Below, one piece after another: positions 1-5,895 of a DNA stretch of 5,938 nucleotides. The DNA is from Betaproteobacteria bacterium RBG_16_58_11 (GTDB taxonomy: Bacteria; Pseudomonadota; Gammaproteobacteria; Burkholderiales; Thiobacteraceae). The DNA is taken from assembly GCA_001770235.1 (NCBI GenBank), contig MEQN01000028.1:3615-9552 (forward strand), given 5' to 3'. Every line of letters begins with the position of its first letter. Position 1 is the first letter of the stretch. The notes under the pieces are model-generated. The model did no database searches and was not told the DNA's origin. It saw only the letters and a list, made by a program, of their open reading frames with translations. Both the position numbers and the translations under genes were made by a program.

Positions 1-2019
1 GCCTTCGAGCGAGCCGACCACGGTGGCTTTGGCCACATAGTCCATGGAACCGGCGCCGATATTGATATCGCCCTTGCCGGCGAGCCGCAGCAGGGGGGAT
101 TTTGCGGAGAGGTCGTCGTTGTGCGCCACGCCATGGTTAATCGCAAAGCTGGCTTTGAGTTCGCTGAAGTCGGTCTTCTCGGTCGCGGAGGCGGCTTGGG
201 TTTGGCTGCCGCTTTGCATGCCCAGCTTAGCCTGAGCGTTGCGCAAGGTGGAAGCGATGTTGATGCCCTTGATTGCGCCATCCTGCAAATTCACCGCGGC
301 GCTGCCATTGAGCGCTTTTTTCATGGCGCTGGTGGTCGCGCCTTGCGTGGTCACGTTGAGCGATACGTTGCCGCGCCCCTCAAGCAAGTCCTTGTCCGCC
401 ATATCTTTGAGCAGCGGGCCGATGCTGATGCCGGTCAAGTTTTGTTGCACGGCGATTTTCGGACTCGCGGTGGTGGTGGCAGAGAACGCACCTTTCATGG
501 CGCCTTGATACAGATTCGCCGACAAGGGATTCGCTTCTACTCGCCCGGCGCCCGCCTTGAGATCGAGCCGGACATTGCTGGATTTTACATTCGCCACTTT
601 CAATTGGCCGATGCGCACGCTGCCGCTGGCATTGAGCGATTTCAACGCCGATAAATCAATCGGGCTTTCCGGCTGGGATTTTTCTGCTTTTCCCTTGGGC
701 GGCAGGTAGCGATCCAAATCCAACTGATCGATATTGATATCGAAGCTGAAATGCGGATTGGTGAACTGGCTCATGCCGAGCTTGGCCTGGATGGTGCTGT
801 CGTCGAGCTTGGCATTTAAGTTCGCGGCCGCTTGCTGTTTAACCATATCGGCGCGCGCATCGCCGCTGAGCACAAATTTCATGCCGCTTTTGGAGAGCTT
901 GGGATTGGCGACATCCAGGTTGACAACCAGCTTGGTGAGATTAAACGTTTGCGCGTCGAGGCTGCCGGCAAGGGGGCTGGTTAGCTTGGCCTTGATCTTG
1001 TTGTCGCCTTGCTTGCCGTCGATATCCAGACTCAACTGACTCACGCTGAAATGCTTGGCGTTGCCAGCCAAATCGGGCAGGGTCAGCGTGGCCGTCAGCT
1101 TGCCGTTCGCCTGCTCGATTTTCGCCTCCAGCGTGAGCTTCGATGCTTCCGCCTTGGATGGCGTCAGGATCAGCTTGGGCGCATTCAGCGCAATATCGAG
1201 TTTGTCCGCCGCGCGATTGCCCTTGAGATCGAGCTTCACATTCTTCAGTGAAAAGACTTGGGCCTTGAGCTGGGCATCGATATCGCCTTGGGCGCTGAGC
1301 TCCAGATTCTTGATGCCCACCGCCTCGCCGCTCAGCTTCAAATTCAAATCGTCCAGCGTGTAATGTTTTTCTTCCAGCACGAACAAGAGGCCACTTTTCG
1401 CTTTCACATGCGCTGCGATTTTCGGGTTATCACCCGTCACTTTGAAATCGAGCTCGATATCGGTGTGCGTGTTGTCCTTCAGCCGCCCGCTTTCCATTTC
1501 GAATTCAGTGATGCCCAGTTTGTGCTTCGCCATGCGGTCGTCGAAACTGAGCGTGCCGTGTTTGATTTTCATGCCTTCAACATCGAATATGACTTGTTTC
1601 GATTCTTCTTTGCTCAACAAGTCGTCGATATTGGTGCTGCCATCGGCATAGCGGATGAGATTGGCGCGCACGCCATCCACGCTGATCTTGTCCACCACCA
1701 GTTCTTTTTTCAAGAGCGGCAGCCAGGCCACGAACAGCTTCACGCTCTCCAGCGCCGCGAATTCCTGCGGGCTTTTATGTTCGGAGAGGCGAGTTTTGCC
1801 CAGATCGACACCCAGTTTAGGGAATAACTTGAGCTTAATGTCGCCGTCAATGCTGAGCGTGCGCTGTTTTTTCTCCTGCACCAGCTTGACGATTTGCGGC
1901 TTGAACGAATTCGGATCGACCGTAAACGCCACGACGGCGAGCAAGAGCGCGAACAAGGCAATCAACCCGGCCACGCCGAACAATGCGTACTTGAAATATT
2001 GGGGGAGAGATTTAGGCAT
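1..2019 (-). CDS. AsmA family protein, C-terminus cut off by the window edge
   Basis: The reading frame is open from the ATG at 2019 to position 1 (673 codons, no stop), so the 3' end lies outside the window. The product starts MPKSLPQYFKYALFGV, with one hydrophobic membrane anchor at about residues 10-33. It is followed by the AsmA signature DPNSFKPQIVKLVQEK and then RTLSIDGDIKLKLFPKLGVD. Further along are the family motif DLDRYLPP (about residues 434-441) and the C-terminal AsmA repeat region with LEGRGNVSLNV (about 546) and NLQDGAIKGINI (about 576). AsmA proteins are anchored in the inner membrane and project a large beta-rich periplasmic domain; members are implicated in outer-membrane assembly and lipid transport. 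The start is supported by GAGG five bases upstream of the ATG. Probably fewer than about 100 residues are missing, judged from usual family length. Family assignment is secure; the exact role within the family is not. Confidence 0.93.
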   Translation of the reverse strand, partial: MPKSLPQYFKYALFGVAGLIALFALLLAVVAFTVDPNSFKPQIVKLVQEKKQRTLSIDGDIKLKLFPKLGVDLGKTRLSEHKSPQEFAALESVKLFVAWLPLLKKELVVDKISVDGVRANLIRYADGSTNIDDLLSKEESKQVIFDVEGMKIKHGTLSFDDRMAKHKLGITEFEMESGRLKDNTHTDIELDFKVTGDNPKIAAHVKAKSGLLFVLEEKHYTLDDLNLKLSGEAVGIKNLELSAQGDIDAQLKAQVFSLKNVKLDLKGNRAADKLDIALNAPKLILTPSKAEASKLTLEAKIEQANGKLTATLTLPDLAGNAKHFSVSQLSLDIDGKQGDNKIKAKLTSPLAGSLDAQTFNLTKLVVNLDVANPKLSKSGMKFVLSGDARADMVKQQAAANLNAKLDDSTIQAKLGMSQFTNPHFSFDINIDQLDLDRYLPPKGKAEKSQPESPIDLSALKSLNASGSVRIGQLKVANVKSSNVRLDLKAGAGRVEANPLSANLYQGAMKGAFSATTTASPKIAVQQNLTGISIGPLLKDMADKDLLEGRGNVSLNVTTQGATTSAMKKALNGSAAVNLQDGAIKGINIASTLRNAQAKLGMQSGSQTQAASATEKTDFSELKASFAINHGVAHNDDLSAKSPLLRLAGKGDINIGAGSMDYVAKATVVGSLEG

Positions 2020-2040
2020 GGCGACCTCGGAGGGAAAGCG

Positions 2041-2114
2041 TGGAGCGGGCGATGGGGATCGAACCCACATCTAAAGCTTGGGAAGCTCTCGTTCTGCCAT
2101 TGAACTACGCCCGC
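2041..2114 (-). tRNA. tRNA-Gly (anticodon CCC)
   Basis: The minus strand folds into a complete cloverleaf of 74 nt. The acceptor stem GCGGGCG/CGCCCGC is perfect and is followed by discriminator U and an encoded CCA (2041-2043). The D arm has stem GUUC/GAAC. The anticodon stem AGAGC/GCUUU carries the loop UUCCCAA, giving anticodon CCC, which reads GGG glycine codons. The T arm is GUGGG-UUCGAUC-CCCAU, with a G-U closing pair and a four-base variable region. The 3' end lies 21 bases upstream of the asmA-like start codon on the same strand, with no visible terminator between them, so read-through into asmA is possible. Confidence 0.96.
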
Positions 2115-2133
2115 ATGGCCGTGAAACGCGGCT

Positions 2134-2163
2134 AGTTTACAGCCAACTCGCACCCCCTGTCAG
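2134..2163 (-). promoter_or_regulatory. Likely sigma70 promoter of tRNA-Gly
   Basis: On the minus strand, CTGACA (2158-2163, 5/6 match to the -35 consensus) is followed after 18 bases by TAAACT (2134-2139). Transcription would start near 2127, about 13 bases before the mature tRNA. The stretch just after the -10 box, AGCCGCG, is GC-rich. Such discriminators are typical of stable-RNA promoters under stringent control. This is inferred from sequence pattern only. Confidence 0.5.
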
Positions 2164-2194
2164 CCACAGCGAGCGTTGCAATCGTGGCCGCTAG

Positions 2195-2244
2195 TAAAAG
2201 AAACGGCTGCCTAGCGATAAGAACCATCGCTAGGCAGCCGTTTC
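2195..2244 (-). terminator. Rho-independent terminator of the cytochrome c gene
   Basis: Positions 2200-2218 and 2226-2244 are perfect 19-base inverted repeats separated by a 7-base loop. On the minus strand the hairpin is followed by TTTTAC (2194-2199), and it begins 12 bases after the cytochrome stop codon. On the plus strand the hairpin is followed by AAAAGG, so it should terminate only leftward transcription. It separates the cytochrome gene from the tRNA-asmA unit downstream on the same strand. Confidence 0.88.
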
Positions 2245-2256
2245 AAAAGGAACCAA

Positions 2257-2688
2257 TCACTTCACTTGAATGCGATACAGGTAATCGATCAAGGACAAGA
2301 TGCGCGTGCGCACAAATGCCTCTTGATCGTAATCCACATCTCGATATTGCTCGGCCGCCGCGATGCTGTATTCCCTGCCCCAGATGGGCATGTCGCGCGT
2401 GCCGTGGGCCTTGATTACTTGCCTGCCATCGACCACTTCATACACGCGATTGATGGGGAAGACGCCCTTGTTATTCTTGGCGAGCACGGTCAAGTCGGGG
2501 ATCTTGCTAATAAACTCCCGGTAAGGCCCATCGCCCTTGCCCGCAGCGCCATGACAGACGGCGCAGTTGCCATCATATTCCCGCTTGCCGCGATCGACTT
2601 TATCACCCTTCTCCGCGGCAAAAGATACGCCCGAACCGCCCAGCAGCACGGCGGCTAACAACACTGTTCCAAGATTAAATGACTTCAT
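2257..2688 (-). CDS. Periplasmic monoheme cytochrome c
   Basis: The product is a 143-residue class I c-type cytochrome, an electron carrier acting in the periplasm. Residues 1 to about 24 form a Sec signal peptide (MKSFNLG, a hydrophobic core, then a VSFAA-type cleavage region). The single haem site CAVCH is at residues 42-46. Met100, in the motif TRDMPIWG, is the likely distal iron ligand. The segment GKGDGP after the haem site is also typical of the family. The ATG at 2688 is preferred over an in-frame ATG at 2724 because AGGAGG sits six bases upstream and the signal peptide then starts normally; the longer form would add 12 unsupported residues. The gene stands alone, has its own terminator and is divergent from thiS. 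Its redox partner cannot be inferred from this window. Confidence 0.93.
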   Translation of the reverse strand: MKSFNLGTVLLAAVLLGGSGVSFAAEKGDKVDRGKREYDGNCAVCHGAAGKGDGPYREFISKIPDLTVLAKNNKGVFPINRVYEVVDGRQVIKAHGTRDMPIWGREYSIAAAEQYRDVDYDQEAFVRTRILSLIDYLYRIQVK

Positions 2689-2694
2689 CGGGAG

Positions 2695-2700
2695 CCTCCT
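2695..2700 (-). promoter_or_regulatory. Strong ribosome binding site that fixes the cytochrome c start
   Basis: A consensus AGGAGG lies on the minus strand six bases before the ATG at 2688. It decides the start in favour of the 143-residue protein over the upstream in-frame ATG at 2724. Confidence 0.85.
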
Positions 2701-2746
2701 TTTAACAACGATTGAAACGCACAAAAAATCTATTTCTTATGAAATC

Positions 2747-2774
2747 AGTATAGATAGCATCAATCGAAGCGCAA
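2747..2774 (-). promoter_or_regulatory. Possible promoter of the cytochrome c gene
   Basis: On the minus strand TTGCGC (2769-2774) and TATACT (2747-2752) are separated by 16 bases, which would place the transcript start near 2740 and give a leader of about 50 bases. The -10 box is good and the -35 box is weak. The surrounding sequence is much richer in A and T than the flanking genes, as expected of a promoter region. Confidence 0.33.
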
Positions 2775-2775
2775 G

Positions 2776-2803
2776 TTGATTTGCTGCTGCATGCGGGTAT
2801 ATC
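2776..2803 (+). promoter_or_regulatory. Possible promoter of thiSG
   Basis: TTGATT (2776-2781) and TATATC (2798-2803) are separated by 16 bases and point toward thiS, giving a leader of about 40 bases. Both boxes are imperfect. No thiamine-pyrophosphate riboswitch (THI box) is recognisable, and a leader this short could not hold one. Confidence 0.28.
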
Positions 2804-2848
2804 GGCTGCGTGATAGAATTCCGCTTGGATTTTTGACAGAAGCAAGCC

Positions 2849-3052
2849 GTGATCACGCTTACAGTAAATGGTTCGCCGCAGCAGCTTGACGCCCGGATCA
2901 GCCTGGCTCAACTATTGGAAAATATGCAGCTAAGCGGCAAGCGCGTTGCGGTGGAACGCAACGGCGAAATCGTGCCGCGCAGCCAATACGCTCAAGTAAA
3001 ACTGCAAGACGGCGACCAGCTCGAAATCGTCGTCGCGGTTGGCGGCGGCTAG
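2849..3052 (+). CDS. thiS: ThiS, sulfur carrier protein for thiamine thiazole synthesis
   Basis: The gene encodes a 67-residue beta-grasp (ubiquitin-like) protein. It begins [12 protein letters not shown] after the initiator and ends [12 protein letters not shown], with the C-terminal Gly-Gly characteristic of ThiS. In this family the terminal glycine is adenylylated by ThiF and converted to a thiocarboxylate, which gives its sulfur to ThiG. The start is GTG at 2849; the fold begins immediately after it and no ATG lies nearby. The only ribosome binding site candidate is a weak AGAAG at 2838-2842. It lies 36 bases upstream of thiG on the same strand, the common thiS-thiG arrangement. Size and both ends match the family, so the assignment is secure. 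Confidence 0.95.
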   Translation: MITLTVNGSPQQLDARISLAQLLENMQLSGKRVAVERNGEIVPRSQYAQVKLQDGDQLEIVVAVGGG

Positions 3053-3061
3053 CACATAGCC

Positions 3062-3088
3062 CTGAATCCTGAATCCCGAATCCTAAAT
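3062..3088 (+). repeat. Tandem heptamer repeat CTGAATC between thiS and thiG
   Basis: Three 7-base units (CTGAATC, CTGAATC, CCGAATC at 3062-3082) and a degenerate fourth (CTAAAT) fill the gap up to the thiG ATG. The same unit recurs in the same orientation at 4055-4075, on the other side of thiG. No Shine-Dalgarno-like purine run is present in this stretch. Confidence 0.8.
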
Positions 3089-3871
3089 ATGCACACACTG
3101 ACTATCGCCGGTAAAACCTATTCTTCCCGCCTGCTCGTCGGCACCGGCAAATACAAAGACTTCGACGAAACCAAACAGGCGGTGGACGCCAGCGGGGCGC
3201 AGATCGTCACGGTGGCGATACGCCGCACCAACCTCGGCCAAGACGCCAGCCAGCCTTCCCTGCTCGATGCGCTGCCGCCGTCGAAATACACCTACCTCCC
3301 CAACACGGCGGGCTGCTATACGGCGGAGGATGCGATCCGCACCTTGCGCTTGGCGCGCGAGTTGCTCGATGGCCATACGCTGGTGAAACTGGAAGTATTG
3401 GGCGATCCGAAAACGCTGTTTCCGAATGTGGTGGAAACGCTGCGTGCGGCGGAGGTGCTGGTCAAAGACGGCTTTCAAGTCATGGTCTATACCTCGGACG
3501 ACCCGATCATCGCCAAGCAATTGGAAGAAATCGGCTGTGTCGCGGTGATGCCCCTAGCCTCGCTGATCGGCTCCGGCATGGGGATTCTCAATCCGTGGAA
3601 TTTGCAGATCATCATGGAACACGCGCAGGTGCCGATCATTGTCGATGCCGGCGTGGGCACCGCATCGGATGCCACCATCGCGATGGAACTGGGCTGCGAC
3701 GCGGTGCTGATGAACACCGCCATCGCCCAGGCGCAAAATCCGGTGCTGATGGCCTCGGCCATGAAAAAAGCCGTGCAAGCCGGGCGCGAAGCCTATCTCG
3801 CCGGCCGCATGCCCAAGAAAATCTACACCGCCAGCCCCAGCTCCCCCACCGGCGGCGTCATCGGGACGTAA
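3089..3871 (+). CDS. thiG: ThiG, thiazole synthase
   Basis: The gene encodes a full-length 260-residue ThiG, a cytosolic TIM-barrel enzyme. It condenses 1-deoxy-D-xylulose 5-phosphate, dehydroglycine and the sulfur of ThiS thiocarboxylate into the thiazole phosphate of thiamine. The protein begins [20 protein letters not shown] and contains [11 protein letters not shown] (residues 72-82) and LVKLEVLGD, whose Lys100 is the expected Schiff-base lysine for the sugar phosphate. Later family motifs are [21 protein letters not shown], the phosphate-binding [10 protein letters not shown] and the glycine-rich C-terminal tail. ThiO or ThiH, which supply dehydroglycine, are not in the window. The ATG at 3089 fits family starts, but no clear ribosome binding site precedes it, so translation may be coupled to thiS. 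Confidence 0.97.
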   Translation: MHTLTIAGKTYSSRLLVGTGKYKDFDETKQAVDASGAQIVTVAIRRTNLGQDASQPSLLDALPPSKYTYLPNTAGCYTAEDAIRTLRLARELLDGHTLVKLEVLGDPKTLFPNVVETLRAAEVLVKDGFQVMVYTSDDPIIAKQLEEIGCVAVMPLASLIGSGMGILNPWNLQIIMEHAQVPIIVDAGVGTASDATIAMELGCDAVLMNTAIAQAQNPVLMASAMKKAVQAGREAYLAGRMPKKIYTASPSSPTGGVIGT

Positions 3872-3921
3872 AAAAGCGGGGCTGGTCAGAATGGCGCTTA
3901 CTTAAACGGTTTCATAATCTA

Positions 3922-4049
3922 TGTAGGGTGGGTTAGGCGCGTTTTTTGCGCCGTAACCCGCCAACCGTGCCGTTAGGCACTCATCAAAAAAAGGATTGTG
4001 TGCTGCGCACGCTTGGTGGGTTACGCAAAAAACGCTAACCCACCCTACA
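3922..4049. repeat. 128-bp palindromic repeat element with 15-bp inverted ends (MITE-like)
   Basis: The element begins TGTAGGGTGGGTTAG (3922-3936) and ends with its exact reverse complement (4035-4049). Each end is itself a hairpin. The left one (3927-3962) pairs GGTGGGTTA and GGCGC with GCGCC and TAACCCGCC, around a T-run loop. The right one (4015-4044) pairs GGTGGGTTA perfectly with TAACCCACC. The middle holds two smaller hairpins, GTGCC-gtta-GGCAC (3967-3980) and GTGC-tgc-GCAC (4000-4010). No open reading frame of note and no obvious target-site duplication are seen. It lies between the convergent ends of thiG and a solute-binding protein gene. Repeats with a GTAGGGTGGGTTA core are known from intergenic regions of various bacteria; that this copy belongs to such a mobile family is inference. 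Confidence 0.75.
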
Positions 4050-4054
4050 GTTGG

Positions 4055-4075
4055 CTGAATCCCGAATCCTGAATC
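4055..4075 (+). repeat. Second heptamer repeat array (CTGAATC x3)
   Basis: Three 7-base units, CTGAATC, CCGAATC and CTGAATC, lie five bases beyond the end of the 128-bp palindromic element and just outside the stop of the minus-strand solute-binding protein gene. The units match those at 3062-3082 in sequence and orientation, so the two arrays bracket thiG. Confidence 0.75.
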
Positions 4076-4081
4076 CTGGTT

Positions 4082-4888
4082 TCACACTCCCAACCAGCTC
4101 AGCATCTCCACGTATTCCTGCGCCTTGCCCGGCACCCAGCCCTTCACGCCGATTTTAGCCAGTATCTTTTTACCTTCGTCGCTGCTCTCCATCTCGATCA
4201 GCGCTTTTTGCATTTTATCCACGTCGGCGCGGCTCATCCTGGGTGAGGCGATGATGGACCAGAACGGCAATTTCTTGCTCTTGAAAAAAACCACGCCGCC
4301 TTTTTTCTCCCAGGCTTTTGCCTGCACCGGCGCCACGATGCCCACATCGGCGAACTGCTTTTCCAGCATGAAGGGCACCGCTTCCTGATAGCGGGTGTAA
4401 CGAACTTGCTCGGGTTTGGGTTTGCCGCCCATATCGCGCATCGTGGCCAGCCCGGCTTTCGCCATCAATGAGCTTCCTTCCGGCATGGCGATGATCATGG
4501 GCAGGATATCCTCCGGCTTTTTGAAGGAGTGATCCTTGCGCACGATGAAGTTGGCCGCGAAATCACCCTTGGCCATCGCCACCAATTGATATTTATTGTC
4601 GCGGATCGCCTTGGCGGCGACGTTGGAAGGCCGGCAGAACATCAAATCGAAGCGGCCCTTCTGCAGGTTGGCCATCGCGCTTGGAATATTCTGCGAGGAT
4701 TCCAGCGTGACTTTGTTTTTCAACACGCGGCCCAAATAATCCGCCAGCGGCTGATACTTGTCTTGCAGCTCGCCGAAGCTGGCCTGTTCCGCCACGCCCT
4801 CGGCAATGCCGAACAAGACGTTCGCCGCGCGAACCGGACTCGCCGCGAACGCCAACGCCAAGGCGCCCACTAGCAAAATATGCCGCAT
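4082..4888 (-). CDS. PhnD-like periplasmic solute-binding protein (second gene of pair)
   Basis: The product is a 268-residue exported binding protein of the phosphate/phosphite/phosphonate (PhnD-like, type 2 periplasmic) family. Residues 1-21 form a signal peptide ending SPVRA before the mature start ANVLFGIAEG. Family hallmarks are PLADYLGRVL (from residue 47), followed by the SAMANLQKGRFDLMFCRPS segment and a later VGIVAPVQAKAW segment. The position of the usual phosphonate loop is occupied by MPEGSSLMAKAG, so the ligand may not be a phosphonate. The start at 4888 is chosen over an in-frame ATG at 4936 because AAGGAG lies six bases upstream and the signal peptide starts there. It follows the other binding-protein gene by 63 bases on the same strand. 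No ABC permease or ATPase is adjacent within the window, so it may serve a distant transporter or a sensor kinase. Confidence 0.85.
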   Translation of the reverse strand: MRHILLVGALALAFAASPVRAANVLFGIAEGVAEQASFGELQDKYQPLADYLGRVLKNKVTLESSQNIPSAMANLQKGRFDLMFCRPSNVAAKAIRDNKYQLVAMAKGDFAANFIVRKDHSFKKPEDILPMIIAMPEGSSLMAKAGLATMRDMGGKPKPEQVRYTRYQEAVPFMLEKQFADVGIVAPVQAKAWEKKGGVVFFKSKKLPFWSIIASPRMSRADVDKMQKALIEMESSDEGKKILAKIGVKGWVPGKAQEYVEMLSWLGV

Positions 4889-4894
4889 GAAGCA

Positions 4895-4900
4895 CTCCTT
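4895..4900 (-). promoter_or_regulatory. Ribosome binding site that decides the start of the second solute-binding protein
   Basis: AAGGAG on the minus strand lies six bases before the ATG at 4888. The in-frame ATG at 4936 has no comparable site, and starting there would put charged residues ahead of the signal peptide. Confidence 0.8.
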
Positions 4901-4941
4901 CCAGCGTGATTCCTGAGATAGATATATCGGTAACATGCCGG

Positions 4942-4959
4942 CTTACTTGGCTTACTTGG
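4942..4959. repeat. 9-bp tandem duplication across a stop codon
   Basis: CTTACTTGG occurs twice in a row (4942-4950 and 4951-4959). On the minus strand this gives AAG TAA GCC AAG TAA, so the solute-binding protein gene ends in a stop codon followed, three codons later, by a duplicated in-frame stop. Confidence 0.8.
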
Positions 4960-5767
4960 TAATGCCGAGGAATTTCACCAATTCATCGTAATCCGAGACC
5001 TTGGCCGGCTCGAAATTCGGGAACGAGCTGAATTTGAAATAATCCTGCCCATCCTTATCCGTGTGCGCCTTGAGCAGGGCCTGCGCCACCGCCTGCTTGG
5101 TAGCCGCCGGCATGTCGCCGCGCACGGCGAAGGTCAAATGCGGCACCCCCTTGCCTTGCAGCACCAGATTTAAGTTGTAGCCGCGATTGGTCCAGACGTT
5201 GAAGAGCGAGCTATTGGCCACGCCCACATCGATCAGTTTGTATTGCAGGGCGTTTATCACGGCATTGGAATCGCTGTAATAGGTAATGCTTTTAAAGAAA
5301 GTGGCCGGATCGAATCCTTCGCCCTTAAGATCGGCCAGCGCGAGCTGGGTGATCATCGCGTCCTTCTCGTAAAACCCGATGCGCTTGCCCTTCATGTCTT
5401 CCGGAAACGCGATATTGGCATCGGACATCGCCAAGAATGAAGCCGAGAGCAAGCCGGGAATTTTTACCACCGGCTCGTAGCCGGCAGTGAAATGCGCTTT
5501 CATGATCATCGAAGGCGGCGCATACATGAAATGGAAGCGCTTGGCTGCGGCTTTCTTCATGTATTCATCGTAGGTCTTGACGGATTCCACGCGCACCGGC
5601 TTCTTCAATACCTTGCTCAGGTAGGCGGTCAGCCCCTCGTAATCGCGCACGACCAGAATCGGATTTTTCACATAATCCTGCACGCCCAGGATGTAATAGT
5701 CGGCGGCGCGCGCCGGCATACACGTAAGCCACGTCGACACCGCCAGCAATATGACGATTAATCTCAT
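4952..5767 (-). CDS. PhnD-like periplasmic solute-binding protein (first gene of pair)
   Basis: The product is a 271-residue exported protein of the PhnD-like solute-binding family. Residues 1-21 (MRLIVILLAV to MPARA) form a signal peptide, with mature start ADYYILGVQDY. The first lobe has the family pattern GLTAYLSKVLKKPVRVES, then FHFMYAPPSMIMKA. The second lobe contains DMKGKRIGFYEKDAMITQLA, where classical PhnD proteins have a Ser/Thr-rich ligand loop, then VINALQYKLIDVGVANSSLFN. It differs strongly from its downstream neighbour, so the two are ancient paralogues and not a recent duplication. AGGAG lies six bases upstream of the ATG at 5767. It is the promoter-proximal gene of the pair. 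A cysteine at residue 16 does not form a proper lipobox, so a lipoprotein is unlikely. Ligand unknown. Confidence 0.85.
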   Translation of the reverse strand: MRLIVILLAVSTWLTCMPARAADYYILGVQDYVKNPILVVRDYEGLTAYLSKVLKKPVRVESVKTYDEYMKKAAAKRFHFMYAPPSMIMKAHFTAGYEPVVKIPGLLSASFLAMSDANIAFPEDMKGKRIGFYEKDAMITQLALADLKGEGFDPATFFKSITYYSDSNAVINALQYKLIDVGVANSSLFNVWTNRGYNLNLVLQGKGVPHLTFAVRGDMPAATKQAVAQALLKAHTDKDGQDYFKFSSFPNFEPAKVSDYDELVKFLGITK

Positions 5768-5866
5768 TGTTATCTCCTATCGTTATATTCATCATTGCCG
5801 ACGAAGATTCGCCGCAATAATGCTTTGAAACCCGGCAAAACCTCATCTAAATGGGGTGCGGGGCTA

Positions 5867-5895
5867 ATTACATGATGCTTGGCTATCTATGTCAA
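5867..5895 (-). promoter_or_regulatory. Sigma70 promoter of the solute-binding protein pair
   Basis: On the minus strand a perfect TTGACA (5890-5895) is followed after 17 bases by TGTAAT (5867-5872, 5/6 match). Transcription would begin near 5860, leaving a leader of about 92 bases before the ATG at 5767. This is the best-matching promoter in the window. No clear operator palindrome was found beside it. The rest of 5768-5938 shows no gene. Confidence 0.6.

Noticed and set aside
121..654. Plus-strand open frame of 177 codons inside the asmA region
   Set aside because: It lies opposite the asmA-like coding frame, has an arginine- and histidine-rich composition typical of antisense reading, and shows no family motif.
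1258..1827. Plus-strand open frame of 189 codons opposite asmA
   Set aside because: It is a shadow of the minus-strand gene. The translation shows no recognisable domain, while the minus strand gives clear AsmA motifs.
2266..2658. Plus-strand open frame of 130 codons opposite the cytochrome gene
   Set aside because: The minus strand encodes a convincing cytochrome c with signal peptide, CAVCH and a distal methionine; the plus frame has none of this.
2833..2838. Perfect TTGACA just before thiS as a -35 box
   Set aside because: It ends only 10 bases before the thiS GTG, and no -10 box follows at a suitable distance; transcription from it would start inside thiS.
3083..3520. Minus-strand open frame of 145 codons opposite thiG
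   Set aside because: It overlaps the well-supported ThiG coding sequence on the other strand and has no motif of its own.
4889..4936. N-terminal extension of the second binding protein from the ATG at 4936
   Set aside because: The extra 16 residues would precede a normal signal peptide, and the ribosome binding site fits the ATG at 4888.
5705..5767. Lipoprotein signal in the first binding protein (Cys16)
   Set aside because: The residues before the cysteine (W-L-T) do not match a lipobox, and a normal ARA-A cleavage site follows.
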